Below, in pieces: positions 1-6,809 of a stretch of DNA of 8,297 nucleotides. The position numbers were made by a program, and so were the translations under genes. Each line of letters opens with the position of its first letter. The first letter of the stretch is position 1. Origin of the DNA: Planctomycetota bacterium (GTDB taxonomy: Bacteria; Planctomycetota; UBA1135). Where the stretch lies: assembly GCA_002746235.1 (NCBI GenBank), contig NVWJ01000002.1, positions 259,726-268,022 of the forward strand. The letters are read 5' to 3'. Under the pieces are notes generated by a model that had not been told where the DNA came from, ran no database searches, and saw only the letters and a program-made list of their open reading frames with translations.

Positions 1-219
1 CCCAGCTCCAAGATTGGTGTGTCCGACCTCCGAATTCCCCATGAGACCCGGTGGCAGACCGACTTCCTTGCCTGAGGCAGAAAGCAGTGCGTGCGGCCAC
101 TCTTCCCACCAGGAGAGGAAGTTCTCCGCCGGAGCATGGGTGATGGCGTTGCTATCGCTAGGTGGGGCGTATCCCCAGCCGTCGAGAACAATGAGAAGTT
201 TTGGACGCTTCGGAGTCAT
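1..219 (-). CDS. gpmI: 2,3-bisphosphoglycerate-independent phosphoglycerate mutase, N-terminal part (truncated by window edge)
   Basis: This is the first 73 codons of the cofactor-independent phosphoglycerate mutase, which interconverts 3- and 2-phosphoglycerate in glycolysis and gluconeogenesis in the cytoplasm, using two Mn ions and a phosphoserine intermediate. Two hallmarks are visible. One is [11 protein letters not shown] near the N-terminus, with the metal-ligand Asp at residue 13. The other is [20 protein letters not shown] at residues 54-73, where Ser63 is the phosphorylated catalytic Ser of the family. Both are at the usual distance from the start, so the ATG at 219-217 is well placed. 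The rest of the enzyme (family length about 510 residues) lies beyond base 1. It is divergent from the M48 gene, with only 44 bp between the starts. No good Shine-Dalgarno precedes it (only a C-rich stretch). The identification is secure; the rest of the gene being intact is assumed. Confidence 0.95.
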   Translation of the reverse strand, partial: MTPKRPKLLIVLDGWGYAPPSDSNAITHAPAENFLSWWEEWPHALLSASGKEVGLPPGLMGNSEVGHTNLGAG

Positions 220-263
220 GGGAGGGTGCCATCGGCACGGTTTGGTACTACGATAGGGACATC
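220..263. promoter_or_regulatory. Short divergent intergenic region between gpmI and the M48 gene, candidate promoter
   Basis: These 44 bp must hold, or overlap, the signals for two divergent genes. For the plus strand, TACGAT at 249-254 could be a -10 box, with GTGCCA at 226-231 (4 of 6 matches to TTGACA) 17 bp upstream. That would put the transcript start only a few bases before the M48 ATG at 264, giving an almost leaderless mRNA. An AGGGA at 255-259 could be a weak, closely spaced ribosome site. The gpmI promoter presumably lies inside the start of the M48 gene; none was recognised. This is pattern matching only. Confidence 0.2.
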
Positions 264-1058
264 ATGCGTGTTTTTCTCCCATCTCTTCTACTGCTCGTGC
301 TCGCTACGGCCTGTTCCACCGTGCCTGGCACTGGCCGTTCACAGCTTAACTTCATGAGTGCAGGCCAGGAAATGAAGATGGGCGCGCAGGCCTACACCGA
401 AATGCTGGCCAATGAGCGCGTGATTACTACCGGCTCCGATGCCGAAATGGTGCGCCGGATTGGCGAGCGCATTGCGCGGGCGGCGGTGGATTTACTTCCC
501 GAGTCCGATGCCAAACGATTTCGCTGGGAGTTTGCTTTGATTGATTCCCCTGACAACGCAAATGCCTGGGCACTTCCAGGCGGAAAAACTGCGGTCTACA
601 CTGGCCTACTTGGAATCACCCAAGATGAAGACAGCCTTGCTGCGGTCATGGGACACGAAATTGCACACGCGACTTCCCATCATGGCGCCGAACGGGTGAG
701 CCAAAACATGCTGCTGCAACTGGGCATGCTCGGCGCATCATTCAGCATGAAAGATATGGATGCAACCGAACGCAATGGATACATGATGGCGCTTGGTGTA
801 GGCACCAATGTTGGTGTGACGCTTCCGTTTTCACGCAGCCACGAATCGGAGGCGGATGAAATCGGTTTGATGCTCGCTGCACATGCCGGCTACAACCCAG
901 AAGCTGCGATTGGTTTGTGGGAACGCATGGGCGCAGCCTCTTCCGGTGCACCACCCGAATTTTTGTCCACGCACCCAAGCCCGGGCACTCGCATGGACCG
1001 TTTACGCGCGCTCATGCCGGAAGCCAACAAGTTGTACCAAGCTGCCTTGAAGCGTTGA
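264..1058 (+). CDS. M48 family lipoprotein metalloprotease (BepA/LoiP/YcaL-like)
   Basis: This is a 264-residue zinc endopeptidase, predicted to be anchored in the envelope as a lipoprotein. Relatives in this family degrade misfolded outer-membrane proteins or assist their assembly. The N-terminus MRVFLPSLLLLVLATACSTV is a lipoprotein signal peptide with Cys17 as the lipidated residue; position -3 is Ala rather than the common Leu. The zinc motif HEIAH is at 131-135 and the third ligand is Glu196 in ESEAD. THPSP at 236-240 carries the conserved downstream His (His237) seen in BepA-type proteins. No TPR region follows, so it is a minimal catalytic version closer in size to LoiP/YcaL than to BepA. 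The start at 264 was preferred over an in-frame ATG at 201 because the latter would put 21 polar residues before the signal peptide and run into gpmI. Its stop overlaps the start of the M28 gene, so the two are probably co-translated. The exact substrate is unknown. Confidence 0.93.
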   Translation: MRVFLPSLLLLVLATACSTVPGTGRSQLNFMSAGQEMKMGAQAYTEMLANERVITTGSDAEMVRRIGERIARAAVDLLPESDAKRFRWEFALIDSPDNANAWALPGGKTAVYTGLLGITQDEDSLAAVMGHEIAHATSHHGAERVSQNMLLQLGMLGASFSMKDMDATERNGYMMALGVGTNVGVTLPFSRSHESEADEIGLMLAAHAGYNPEAAIGLWERMGAASSGAPPEFLSTHPSPGTRMDRLRALMPEANKLYQAALKR

Positions 1059-2647
1059 GTTTGTTCTTGCCGCTGTTGCTTGCGGCACTGCCTTCCCCAC
1101 AGTCCGAACTCGGTGATCCGCTTCAGGCGGAACGCTTGGCGGTAGATGTAGAATTTTTAGCGGACGATGTTCTGCAAGGCCGCGCATCTGCAAGTTGGGG
1201 AGGCCATGCTGCAGCACGCTTTTTAGCCACCCGCTTTCAACAGATTGGATTACAGCCGGTCGGTGATGATTGGCTGCATGCTTTTAGTGTGAAGCCGCTC
1301 ATGCTGGACCTCGATGCCACTTATTTGCAGTTAGAAGATCATCGTTTTTCTGCAGGGCGTGCCTTTATCCCCCATCCTTCGGCGCCGGAAGGAAAAGCGA
1401 GTGGGCCTTTGGTGTTTGCCGGTTTCGGGATGTCCGCCAAGGAGCTCGATGTGAAAGGCGCCATCGTTTTGATCGAGCGCTATGAGGCGGGTGCGCAAAT
1501 GGGGCGGCCGCTTGCGATGCGGGCTCGTTTGAGGAACAAAGTGCAACACCTGCAAGAGCAAGGCGCGCTTGCGGTTTTAGTTGCAGACTCGCCGCAGTCT
1601 CCTGATTTACCACAGTTGCCTAATCTGCCGCGAGATCCTATTGCCGATGGAGCAAGTTATTGGCCATCGCTTTCTCCCCTTCAGCGCATTTTAGAGTTCG
1701 AACTAACCAAGCCTGAGGTGCGTAAGAAGTACACGGAAATGAACCTCACTCAATCCGAGGCGGTTGCTCTCCTATTTCTTGAAATGCAGAACCACGCGCC
1801 ACTCGGTGTCACGATTCCAGTGGCCTATGTTTCACGCAGCGTGGCGGAACAATTGCATCCTTGGAAGATGGTTTCTCTGCAGGTGAAGCATCGCTGGCAA
1901 ACGCAAAGCACAGCCTTCAATGTGGTGGGCATGCTGACGGGGAAGGATCCCTTATTAGCCGAGCAGCTTGTGGTCATCGCAGCGCATTATGATCATTTAG
2001 GCATGAACGATGCTGGTGCCATATGGAATGGTGCCGATGACAATGCATCGGGGGTGGCGGCGCTGTTGGGACTAGCGGAGTTTTTCATGATGGAGGAACA
2101 TCGGCCGCAACGGAGTATGGTTTTCGTGGCGTTCAGCGGTGAAGAAAGTGGACTCTTGGGAGCGTTTGCGTTTTTGAAGCAGCGCACGGTGGCGGTGGAA
2201 GACATCGTACTCATGATGAATTTTGAAATGATTGGACGCCTTGAGGAACAACAGTTTGGGCTGATTGGGAGTCGCAGCGCCGAGGGACTAGAGGATCTGG
2301 TGCATGCGCTGCCGTTGCCACTGCCGTGGTCCATGCATGAGAACCACGAGGTGTTTTTTGACCGCAGCGACCAAGCTCCTTTTCACCAAATCGGTGTGCC
2401 TACACTGCTGTTTACGGGAGGCGAACATGAGGATTACCATCGTTCGAGTGATACGGCGGAAAAGATCGATTACGCCGGGATGGAAGTCATCGTCCGCTTC
2501 GCTGCAGAGCTCCTCCACGAAGTGGACCGTCAAAAGAAAAAGCTTACCCCGCGGGACTACCTCAACATGCAATCGATAATTTTCGGAGAGGCTCCCAAAC
2601 AGCGTGGGCTCTCGCCGCTACCCTTCCACCAGTACTTGGATTACTAA
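1055..2647 (+). CDS. Exported M28 family zinc aminopeptidase-like metallopeptidase
   Basis: This is a 530-residue co-catalytic two-zinc peptidase of family M28, probably an aminopeptidase acting outside the cytoplasm. The frame is open back to 917, but the only sensible start is TTG at 1055. It overlaps the M48 stop (TTGA), is followed by a short hydrophobic signal-like segment (MSLFLPLLLAALPSPQ), and the upstream extension lies entirely within the M48 gene. That signal lacks the usual positive n-region, which leaves some doubt about start and export. Residues 100-290 hold a PA-like insert. The catalytic part is C-terminal: His311 in AAHYDHLG, bridging Asp329 in GADDNASG, Glu363-Glu364 in SGEESG, Glu391 in NFEMIGR (many relatives have Asp here), and His462 in DYHRSSDT. 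All five metal or catalytic positions are filled. It is the second gene of the string and a likely partner of the M48 protease in envelope peptide turnover. The substrate cannot be told. Confidence 0.9.
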   Translation: MSLFLPLLLAALPSPQSELGDPLQAERLAVDVEFLADDVLQGRASASWGGHAAARFLATRFQQIGLQPVGDDWLHAFSVKPLMLDLDATYLQLEDHRFSAGRAFIPHPSAPEGKASGPLVFAGFGMSAKELDVKGAIVLIERYEAGAQMGRPLAMRARLRNKVQHLQEQGALAVLVADSPQSPDLPQLPNLPRDPIADGASYWPSLSPLQRILEFELTKPEVRKKYTEMNLTQSEAVALLFLEMQNHAPLGVTIPVAYVSRSVAEQLHPWKMVSLQVKHRWQTQSTAFNVVGMLTGKDPLLAEQLVVIAAHYDHLGMNDAGAIWNGADDNASGVAALLGLAEFFMMEEHRPQRSMVFVAFSGEESGLLGAFAFLKQRTVAVEDIVLMMNFEMIGRLEEQQFGLIGSRSAEGLEDLVHALPLPLPWSMHENHEVFFDRSDQAPFHQIGVPTLLFTGGEHEDYHRSSDTAEKIDYAGMEVIVRFAAELLHEVDRQKKKLTPRDYLNMQSIIFGEAPKQRGLSPLPFHQYLDY

Positions 2648-2649
2648 GC

Positions 2650-2803
2650 AAGCTCTGATTTAGTCTGGCGTGAGAGGCAGCGGATGAAAATCATTTGCAT
2701 CGAGGCGCGAAGCGAAGGCTGTAGTCCAGCTACAGTCAAGATGAAGTAACGCTGGGGCAAGCGATTTTGGCCGCGGAGTCGCCGGTAGACTAAATCAGAG
2801 CTT
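2650..2803. repeat. 154-bp long imperfect palindrome filling the M28-ROK intergenic gap (REP/MITE-like)
   Basis: The outer arms are a perfect 17-bp inverted repeat: AAGCTCTGATTTAGTCT at 2650-2666 and its reverse complement at 2787-2803. Inside lie further paired blocks. AAAATCATTTGC at 2687-2698 pairs with 2757-2768 at 10 of 12 positions. CTGTAG at 2719-2724 pairs perfectly with 2730-2735 around a 5-base loop. Short GGCG and GCGG blocks also match. All arms share one centre near 2727, so the whole stretch can fold as one long hairpin or cruciform. It starts 2 bp after the M28 stop and ends 5 bp before the ROK start, so it forms the entire gap. It encodes no transposase. The architecture fits a non-autonomous palindromic repeat such as a REP/BIME or MITE, but no second copy is in the window and no clear target-site duplication was seen. 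It is not followed by a T-run, so it is not a standard terminator. Confidence 0.85.
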
Positions 2804-2808
2804 CCTTC

Positions 2809-3702
2809 ATGACCTCCCCTACTCAAAATCGCATTGGCATTGACCTTGGTGGCACCAACATGAAGTTGGGACGGGTGGAGGATGGCCGCGTGGTGGAGCG
2901 TTTTGAGATTCCCACCGAGCACGATGGCGATGTCTGCCTGGCCTCATTGGTCGAGCATATAAAGAAACTGTCTCCCGATGGAGCTCCTGCGCAAATCGGA
3001 GTGGGATTGCCTGGCGTGATTGATTTAAATCGCAGCCGCGTCATCGATGCGCCGAACCTAACTTTTCTGGTCGACCTGCCACTCGCCGATTTACTCAGTG
3101 AAGCCTGCGCCTGCCCAGTTATTTTGGAAAACGATGCCAACGTAGCCGCACTCGGTGAAGCCCGCTGTGGCGCCGGCCAAAATCATCCGGACTTTTTGTT
3201 TGTCACTTTAGGCACGGGAGTCGGTGGAGGATTGATTTTCGATAGCTCCCTTTTTCACGGCCCTGGCGGTATGGCGGGAGAATTCGGACACCTCACGGTT
3301 GGACATGATCGTCTATGCGGTTGCGGTGCACTCGGATGTCTAGAAGCCATCGCCTCTGCACGTGCGATGGAAACTCTAGCCGCGCAAAGCTTAGGACGCC
3401 CACTTCCGCTTAAGGAATTAGCCGATGCCGCGCGCCAAGGTGATCAAGATGCGCTCGCCGTCTTCCACACTGCCGGAGCTTGTCTCGGCGATGCACTTGC
3501 GCAAGTTACCCTCTTATTGGACCTGCGCGTTTTCATATTTGGCGGTGGCGGTGGCCCGGTTTTGGATCTACTGCGTAAACCTGCGCTTTTAGTGCTCCAA
3601 CAAAGGTGCTTCGGCCGCACCATGGATGACTTCCAACTGCTTTCTGCCGAACTCGGCAATGATGCCGGCCTTCTAGGCGCTGCGTACCTAGGCGAAGCAT
3701 GA
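2809..3702 (+). CDS. ROK family sugar kinase (glucokinase-like)
   Basis: This is a 297-residue cytoplasmic kinase that phosphorylates glucose or a related hexose with ATP (or polyphosphate in some relatives), feeding it into glycolysis. The N-terminal phosphate-binding motif is GIDLGGTNMKLG with DLGGT at 12-16. VGLPGVID at 65-72 follows, and the catalytic Asp is Asp109 in LENDANVAALGE. The second ATP motif is TLGTGVGGG at 133-141. The ROK zinc site is complete: His161 in GEFGH and Cys170, Cys172 and Cys177 in CGCGALGCLE. There is no N-terminal helix-turn-helix, so it is an enzyme and not a ROK repressor. Length is normal for ROK glucokinases. The ATG at 2809 places DLGGT at the usual distance; no Shine-Dalgarno is visible because the palindromic repeat ends just 5 bp upstream. 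The stop overlaps the start of the next small gene. Glucose is the likeliest substrate, but fructose, mannose, N-acetylglucosamine or allose cannot be excluded. Confidence 0.93.
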   Translation: MTSPTQNRIGIDLGGTNMKLGRVEDGRVVERFEIPTEHDGDVCLASLVEHIKKLSPDGAPAQIGVGLPGVIDLNRSRVIDAPNLTFLVDLPLADLLSEACACPVILENDANVAALGEARCGAGQNHPDFLFVTLGTGVGGGLIFDSSLFHGPGGMAGEFGHLTVGHDRLCGCGALGCLEAIASARAMETLAAQSLGRPLPLKELADAARQGDQDALAVFHTAGACLGDALAQVTLLLDLRVFIFGGGGGPVLDLLRKPALLVLQQRCFGRTMDDFQLLSAELGNDAGLLGAAYLGEA

Positions 3703-3863
3703 GCAGGGAAAAAACCGAGCGCAATCAGCGCCTGATTCGTTTCGGAATCCTCATCGCCATCCTTTTACTTGCGATGTACGGCTTCTTCGACCTCAACCAG
3801 CGTTTGGAAGAAGCGAAAGACAGTAAGCAAACCGCTACGCCCGAGGCGGAAATAGACGGTTAG
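3699..3863 (+). CDS. Small single-pass membrane protein, 54 residues, function unknown
   Basis: ATG at 3699 overlaps the ROK kinase stop (ATGA), a typical coupled start. The frame runs to TAG at 3861-3863. The product begins with a basic, polar head (MSREKTERNQRLIR). A hydrophobic stretch follows at about residues 15-30 (FGILIAILLLAMYGFF), long enough for one membrane helix. It ends with a charged, mostly acidic tail containing LNQRLEEAKDSK that could be a short coiled coil. The positive-inside rule predicts a cytoplasmic N-terminus and an external C-terminus. I do not recognise the family. The coupled start, the sensible membrane topology and the lack of any other gene in 3703-3834 support it as real. 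Its last 29 bp overlap the convergent amidohydrolase gene. Confidence 0.65.
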   Translation: MSREKTERNQRLIRFGILIAILLLAMYGFFDLNQRLEEAKDSKQTATPEAEIDG

Positions 3864-4707
3864 GGTTTTCCACGAGAATCTTGTGCTTCAAAATATCGCT
3901 GAAGCCCTTGAGCGCGCAAAAGGTTTCTAAATTGGTGCGGATTTTGCGCACACCAGGACTTGGCCAGTCGGTCCCCCACAACACTTTATCTGCGATGACT
4001 TCAAGACGCGGTAAACGCTCCGGCAGTTGCTGAGGTGGAATGCCGCTGAGCTCTAACCACACGTTTTGATGACGTCGCGCAACGAAAAAGGCTTCGTCGT
4101 ACCAAAGTGGACGTCCGGCATGCGCCATGACGATACGCAGCTTAGGAAAATCGATCGCGATATCGTCGATGTCCATCGGGTTGCCGTAAGACGCGCGCGC
4201 ACCAGGAAAAATCGAAGTTCCGGTGTGAATCATGACCGGCACATCGCGCTCTTCACATGCGGCATAAACACTGGCTAAGCCCGGCATTTGATCGCCGCAA
4301 TAAGCATTGGCGCGAAACTCCTGATGCGGCGGGTGGATTTTGATGCCATCGATTTTCAATTCATCGAGTAACCGCACCATTTCGGCTGGCACGTCATCGC
4401 AGAAATCAGGGTGCACGCCGCCCCATGCGAGAAACATGGAAGGGTCGAAATCGCGGTACTTGGCAATCCAATCATTGCAGCTGGCATCGAAGCCCATCAA
4501 CTTGGGCGACACGTAATTGATTAAGCCAACCCGTGCGACACCTTGCTCCTGCAGATGATCGCGTAGAGCAGCAGGACTGGATTGATACAGCAGGATGTCA
4601 TCGACATCATCGCGTCCGGCTTCGATCGTTTTACGCGGAGCTTCCTTAATTTGCTGCCATGGCTGAATGTGCACATGGACATCAACGACGCCATTCGGAA
4701 TTTGCAT
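3835..4707 (-). CDS. Amidohydrolase family 2 (metal-dependent hydrolase/decarboxylase-like TIM barrel)
   Basis: This is a 290-residue cytoplasmic TIM-barrel metal-dependent hydrolase of the amidohydrolase_2 type, the group that contains ACMSD-like decarboxylases and lactone hydrolases. The first-strand metal motif is VDVHVHIQP (His11 and His13). Further expected ligands are His161 in VMIHTGTS, His196 in VMAHAGRP and Asp247 in LWGTDWPSPG. The C-terminus ends in VENPNRLF, which is characteristic of the family. DGIKIHPPHQEF at 120-131 is a conserved barrel strand. No signal peptide is present. The ATG at 4707-4705 follows an AGGCG that may act as a weak ribosome site, and it lies 33 bp after the kinase stop, so it is probably transcribed with the kinase and transporter. 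Its 3' end overlaps the small plus-strand gene by 29 bp. Substrates in this family vary from cyclic amides and lactones to aromatic acids, so none is assigned. Confidence 0.9.
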   Translation of the reverse strand: MQIPNGVVDVHVHIQPWQQIKEAPRKTIEAGRDDVDDILLYQSSPAALRDHLQEQGVARVGLINYVSPKLMGFDASCNDWIAKYRDFDPSMFLAWGGVHPDFCDDVPAEMVRLLDELKIDGIKIHPPHQEFRANAYCGDQMPGLASVYAACEERDVPVMIHTGTSIFPGARASYGNPMDIDDIAIDFPKLRIVMAHAGRPLWYDEAFFVARRHQNVWLELSGIPPQQLPERLPRLEVIADKVLWGTDWPSPGVRKIRTNLETFCALKGFSDILKHKILVENPNRLFPPRA

Positions 4708-4740
4708 GCGCCTAGTTTACGCGCACTGGCGCACAGTGTA
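4708..4740 (-). other. Short kinase-amidohydrolase intergenic gap with a small inverted repeat
   Basis: The 33-bp gap contains CACTG at 4724-4728 and CAGTG at 4734-4738 around a 5-base loop. On the minus strand the stem is not followed by a T-run, so it is a poor terminator. It could slow transcription or protect an mRNA end, or be chance. No promoter was recognised here, which fits read-through from the kinase gene. Confidence 0.25.
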
Positions 4741-6801
4741 TTAACCTAAGGCAATCGCTTCCACCACCGCTTCTATCAGTTGCTCAGCGGTAAACGGCTT
4801 ACGCAAAAATGGAATGCCTTGGCTTTCTTCACCAGCGCCGGGGAAAACACGATCGACGAATCCAGACATCAACATAATCGGAACTTCTGGGTGCAATTTG
4901 GAAAACTGACGACTCAATTCGAGGCCATCCATTTCCGGCATGACCACATCGGAAAGCAGGAGGTCGACTTGAAGGGTGCCATCGGCCATGAGCTCTAAGG
5001 CTTGGCTTCCGTTTTCCGCAATTTCGACCTCAAAGCCATTTTCAAGCAGTGCGTCAGAAGCCAAATTGCGTACCGGCGCTTGATCCTCCACCAACAAGAT
5101 CTTTCGCCCGGCTCCTTGTTGGCGAAGGGTGGCACTTGAGTTGATGGAAGGTGCAGGAAGGTTGTCGTTTCGGGGGAACAGCAAGGAAAAGGTGGTGCCC
5201 TTACCGATTTGGCTCTCCACTTCAATCGAACCTTCAGCGCGCTGTACCACCCCATAAACCGCAGCCAAGCCCAGGCCAGTGCCGCTTCCAACCGGCTTAG
5301 TAGAGAAGAATGGCTCGAACATGCGGCGTTTCACCAAATCGGTCATGCCGCTACCAGAATCTTGCACCGCGATTCGCAGGTGGCCTTCATCTGCAATCTC
5401 AGCACGAATCAACAAACGCCCCTTGCCCTCCATGGCGTCGCGTGCGTTGACTGCGAGGTTCATGAGCACCATCTCCAATTCGCCCGACTCAAGAAGAACG
5501 CTGCCAAGACCTAGCTCTCGCTCAAGTTCTAAGCAGATACCTTCACCCACCAAAGGCTTGAGCATGACTGCTAATCCGTCCATGACTAAATCCACTGACA
5601 CCAACTCCGGTTGGTGGGATTTTTGCTTACGACTGAAATCTAGAAGCTGGCGCACTGCAACTGCAGAACTTTCCCCTGCGTGCAAGACCGCACGCAACTT
5701 TTCTAAAGCTTTTTCATTGAGGCCCTCTTCTTGCAACAGCAGAGATGTGTAGCCCAAAATAACGGTAAGAGTATTGTTGAAGTTGTGCGCGACCCCACCT
5801 GCGAGCATTCCGACCGCCTCCATACGATGGGCGTGTTGCAGTTGCTCGGTCATGCGTTCACGTTCTAGAAGAATGGTTACGCGGTCCATGGCGGTGGAAA
5901 GTAAAACTCCCATGCGCGACATGACTCTCCTTAAACGTCGGCTATCTTCCACTGGAGGGTCCGTCTTAGAATTCCCCATGGAGATGTATCCAGACTTCCC
6001 TTCCGTTAATCGCATTGGGATGACAAGCAAGGAACGAAGGTCAGCGACTTTAAATTCTTCACCTTCGCAGCGAGGATCCTCCTCTACATCTAAGGTTAAC
6101 ATAGGACAATAGGAAGCTAATGCGTCCAGATACCAAGGATTGTCGCGGAGGTCAAAAACCGTTTTCTCTGCAAGTCCGAAGGAAACATTGACGCCAGCTA
6201 GACGAGTCAGGATTCCAGGGTCCGCATCGTTTTGCATGTAGAGACTCGCCTTGCTGACCGGGATGTAACTCTTCATGGCCTGCAAAGCATGGCGGCAAAG
6301 TTCGTCATAAGATAAATCTCCGGCCATAAGCTCAGCGATTTCAACTAAGTAGCGTGAGTCTTCTTCCTCCTCACGCAAGGCCTCGGTCGCCTGTTGGCGC
6401 TCGGTGTCATCTAACACATAGCCTTCGAAGTGAGTGACCTCACCGGCTTCATTACGCAACACCAAGGTGTAGTCGTAAAGATGGTGTTTGCTCCCATCTT
6501 TATGTAGGTAATGGTAAGCCTGCTCAAAATAGGGAAGGCCATCTTCCACTGCAGCCGCGACTTCTTCACCAACTCGCGCCAACTCCTCTGGGCAAATAAT
6601 ATCTGAAAAAGGGACCCGGCCTGTTAAAAAATCATCCGCCGTATGTCCAAACATTTGCAACACATTGGGGCTGACGTACTCAACCGGCCAACCCGGTTCA
6701 TTGGCCCAACGAAACACAACGACCGGCCCACCCTTCAAATACTGAAAAGAATCTACGTGCGGTTGGTTCCGCTTATTGGCATATGATTTGGATTTAGACA
6801 T
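4741..6801 (-). CDS. Soluble hybrid sensor histidine kinase: PAS-GAF-HisKA-HATPase-receiver
   Basis: This is a 686-residue cytoplasmic sensor kinase with no membrane segment or signal peptide. Domains in order: PAS at about 25-135 (EYVSPNVLQMFGHTADDF, with a PAC-like end at DDTERQQATEALRE); GAF-like at about 150-310; dimerisation/phosphoacceptor at about 320-395 with His339 in GGVAHNFNN; ATPase at about 440-545; and a C-terminal receiver at 566-686. The ATPase has an N box NLAVNARDAM, G1 DSGSGM at 481-486, MFEPFFSTK, and G2 GSGTGLGL. The receiver has acidic Glu572-Asp573, phospho-acceptor Asp618 in LLSDVVMPEMDG, Ser646 and Lys668. All catalytic blocks are present, so it should be active. The GGVAHNFNN and FEPFFSTK motifs put it in the HPK4-like group. 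There is no DNA-binding output domain, so it must signal to a partner outside this window. It lies 50 bp downstream of the sodium symporter and 33 bp upstream of the amidohydrolase. The ligand is unknown. Confidence 0.95.
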   Translation of the reverse strand: MSKSKSYANKRNQPHVDSFQYLKGGPVVVFRWANEPGWPVEYVSPNVLQMFGHTADDFLTGRVPFSDIICPEELARVGEEVAAAVEDGLPYFEQAYHYLHKDGSKHHLYDYTLVLRNEAGEVTHFEGYVLDDTERQQATEALREEEEDSRYLVEIAELMAGDLSYDELCRHALQAMKSYIPVSKASLYMQNDADPGILTRLAGVNVSFGLAEKTVFDLRDNPWYLDALASYCPMLTLDVEEDPRCEGEEFKVADLRSLLVIPMRLTEGKSGYISMGNSKTDPPVEDSRRLRRVMSRMGVLLSTAMDRVTILLERERMTEQLQHAHRMEAVGMLAGGVAHNFNNTLTVILGYTSLLLQEEGLNEKALEKLRAVLHAGESSAVAVRQLLDFSRKQKSHQPELVSVDLVMDGLAVMLKPLVGEGICLELERELGLGSVLLESGELEMVLMNLAVNARDAMEGKGRLLIRAEIADEGHLRIAVQDSGSGMTDLVKRRMFEPFFSTKPVGSGTGLGLAAVYGVVQRAEGSIEVESQIGKGTTFSLLFPRNDNLPAPSINSSATLRQQGAGRKILLVEDQAPVRNLASDALLENGFEVEIAENGSQALELMADGTLQVDLLLSDVVMPEMDGLELSRQFSKLHPEVPIMLMSGFVDRVFPGAGEESQGIPFLRKPFTAEQLIEAVVEAIALG

Positions 6802-6809
6802 GATACTGA

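Noticed and set aside
201..263. Upstream in-frame ATG extending the M48 protein by 21 residues
   Set aside because: It would overlap gpmI and place polar residues before a clear lipoprotein signal peptide.
14..357. Two open plus-strand frames at the left end (14-256 and 91-357)
   Set aside because: They lie antisense to the clearly recognisable gpmI start and overlap the M48 signal peptide; their translations show no family motif.
917..1054. ATG at 917 as the start of the M28 peptidase
   Set aside because: The extension is the out-of-frame reading of the M48 C-terminus and would bury the signal-like segment inside the protein.
1993..2334. 113-codon minus-strand frame inside the M28 gene
   Set aside because: Ser/Pro-rich, motif-free shadow opposite the conserved catalytic core of the peptidase.
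2650..2803. Palindrome as an integron attC site
   Set aside because: The arms lack the GTTRRRY/RYYYAAC core boxes and there is no cassette array or integrase nearby.
2650..2803. Palindrome as a Rho-independent terminator for the M28 gene
   Set aside because: No T-run follows the stem on either strand, and the stem is far longer than usual terminators.
2644..2922. Minus-strand frame across the palindrome and ROK start
   Set aside because: Low-complexity translation without motif, antisense to the ROK phosphate-binding region; it depends on the repeat for half its length.
3886..3904. CTTCA/TGAAG inverted repeat near the convergent overlap as a terminator
   Set aside because: Only a 5-bp stem with a 9-base loop, inside amidohydrolase coding sequence and without a T-run.
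5279..5752. 157-codon plus-strand frame opposite the kinase ATPase and HisKA region
   Set aside because: Ser/Arg-rich antisense shadow of a gene with every kinase motif intact.
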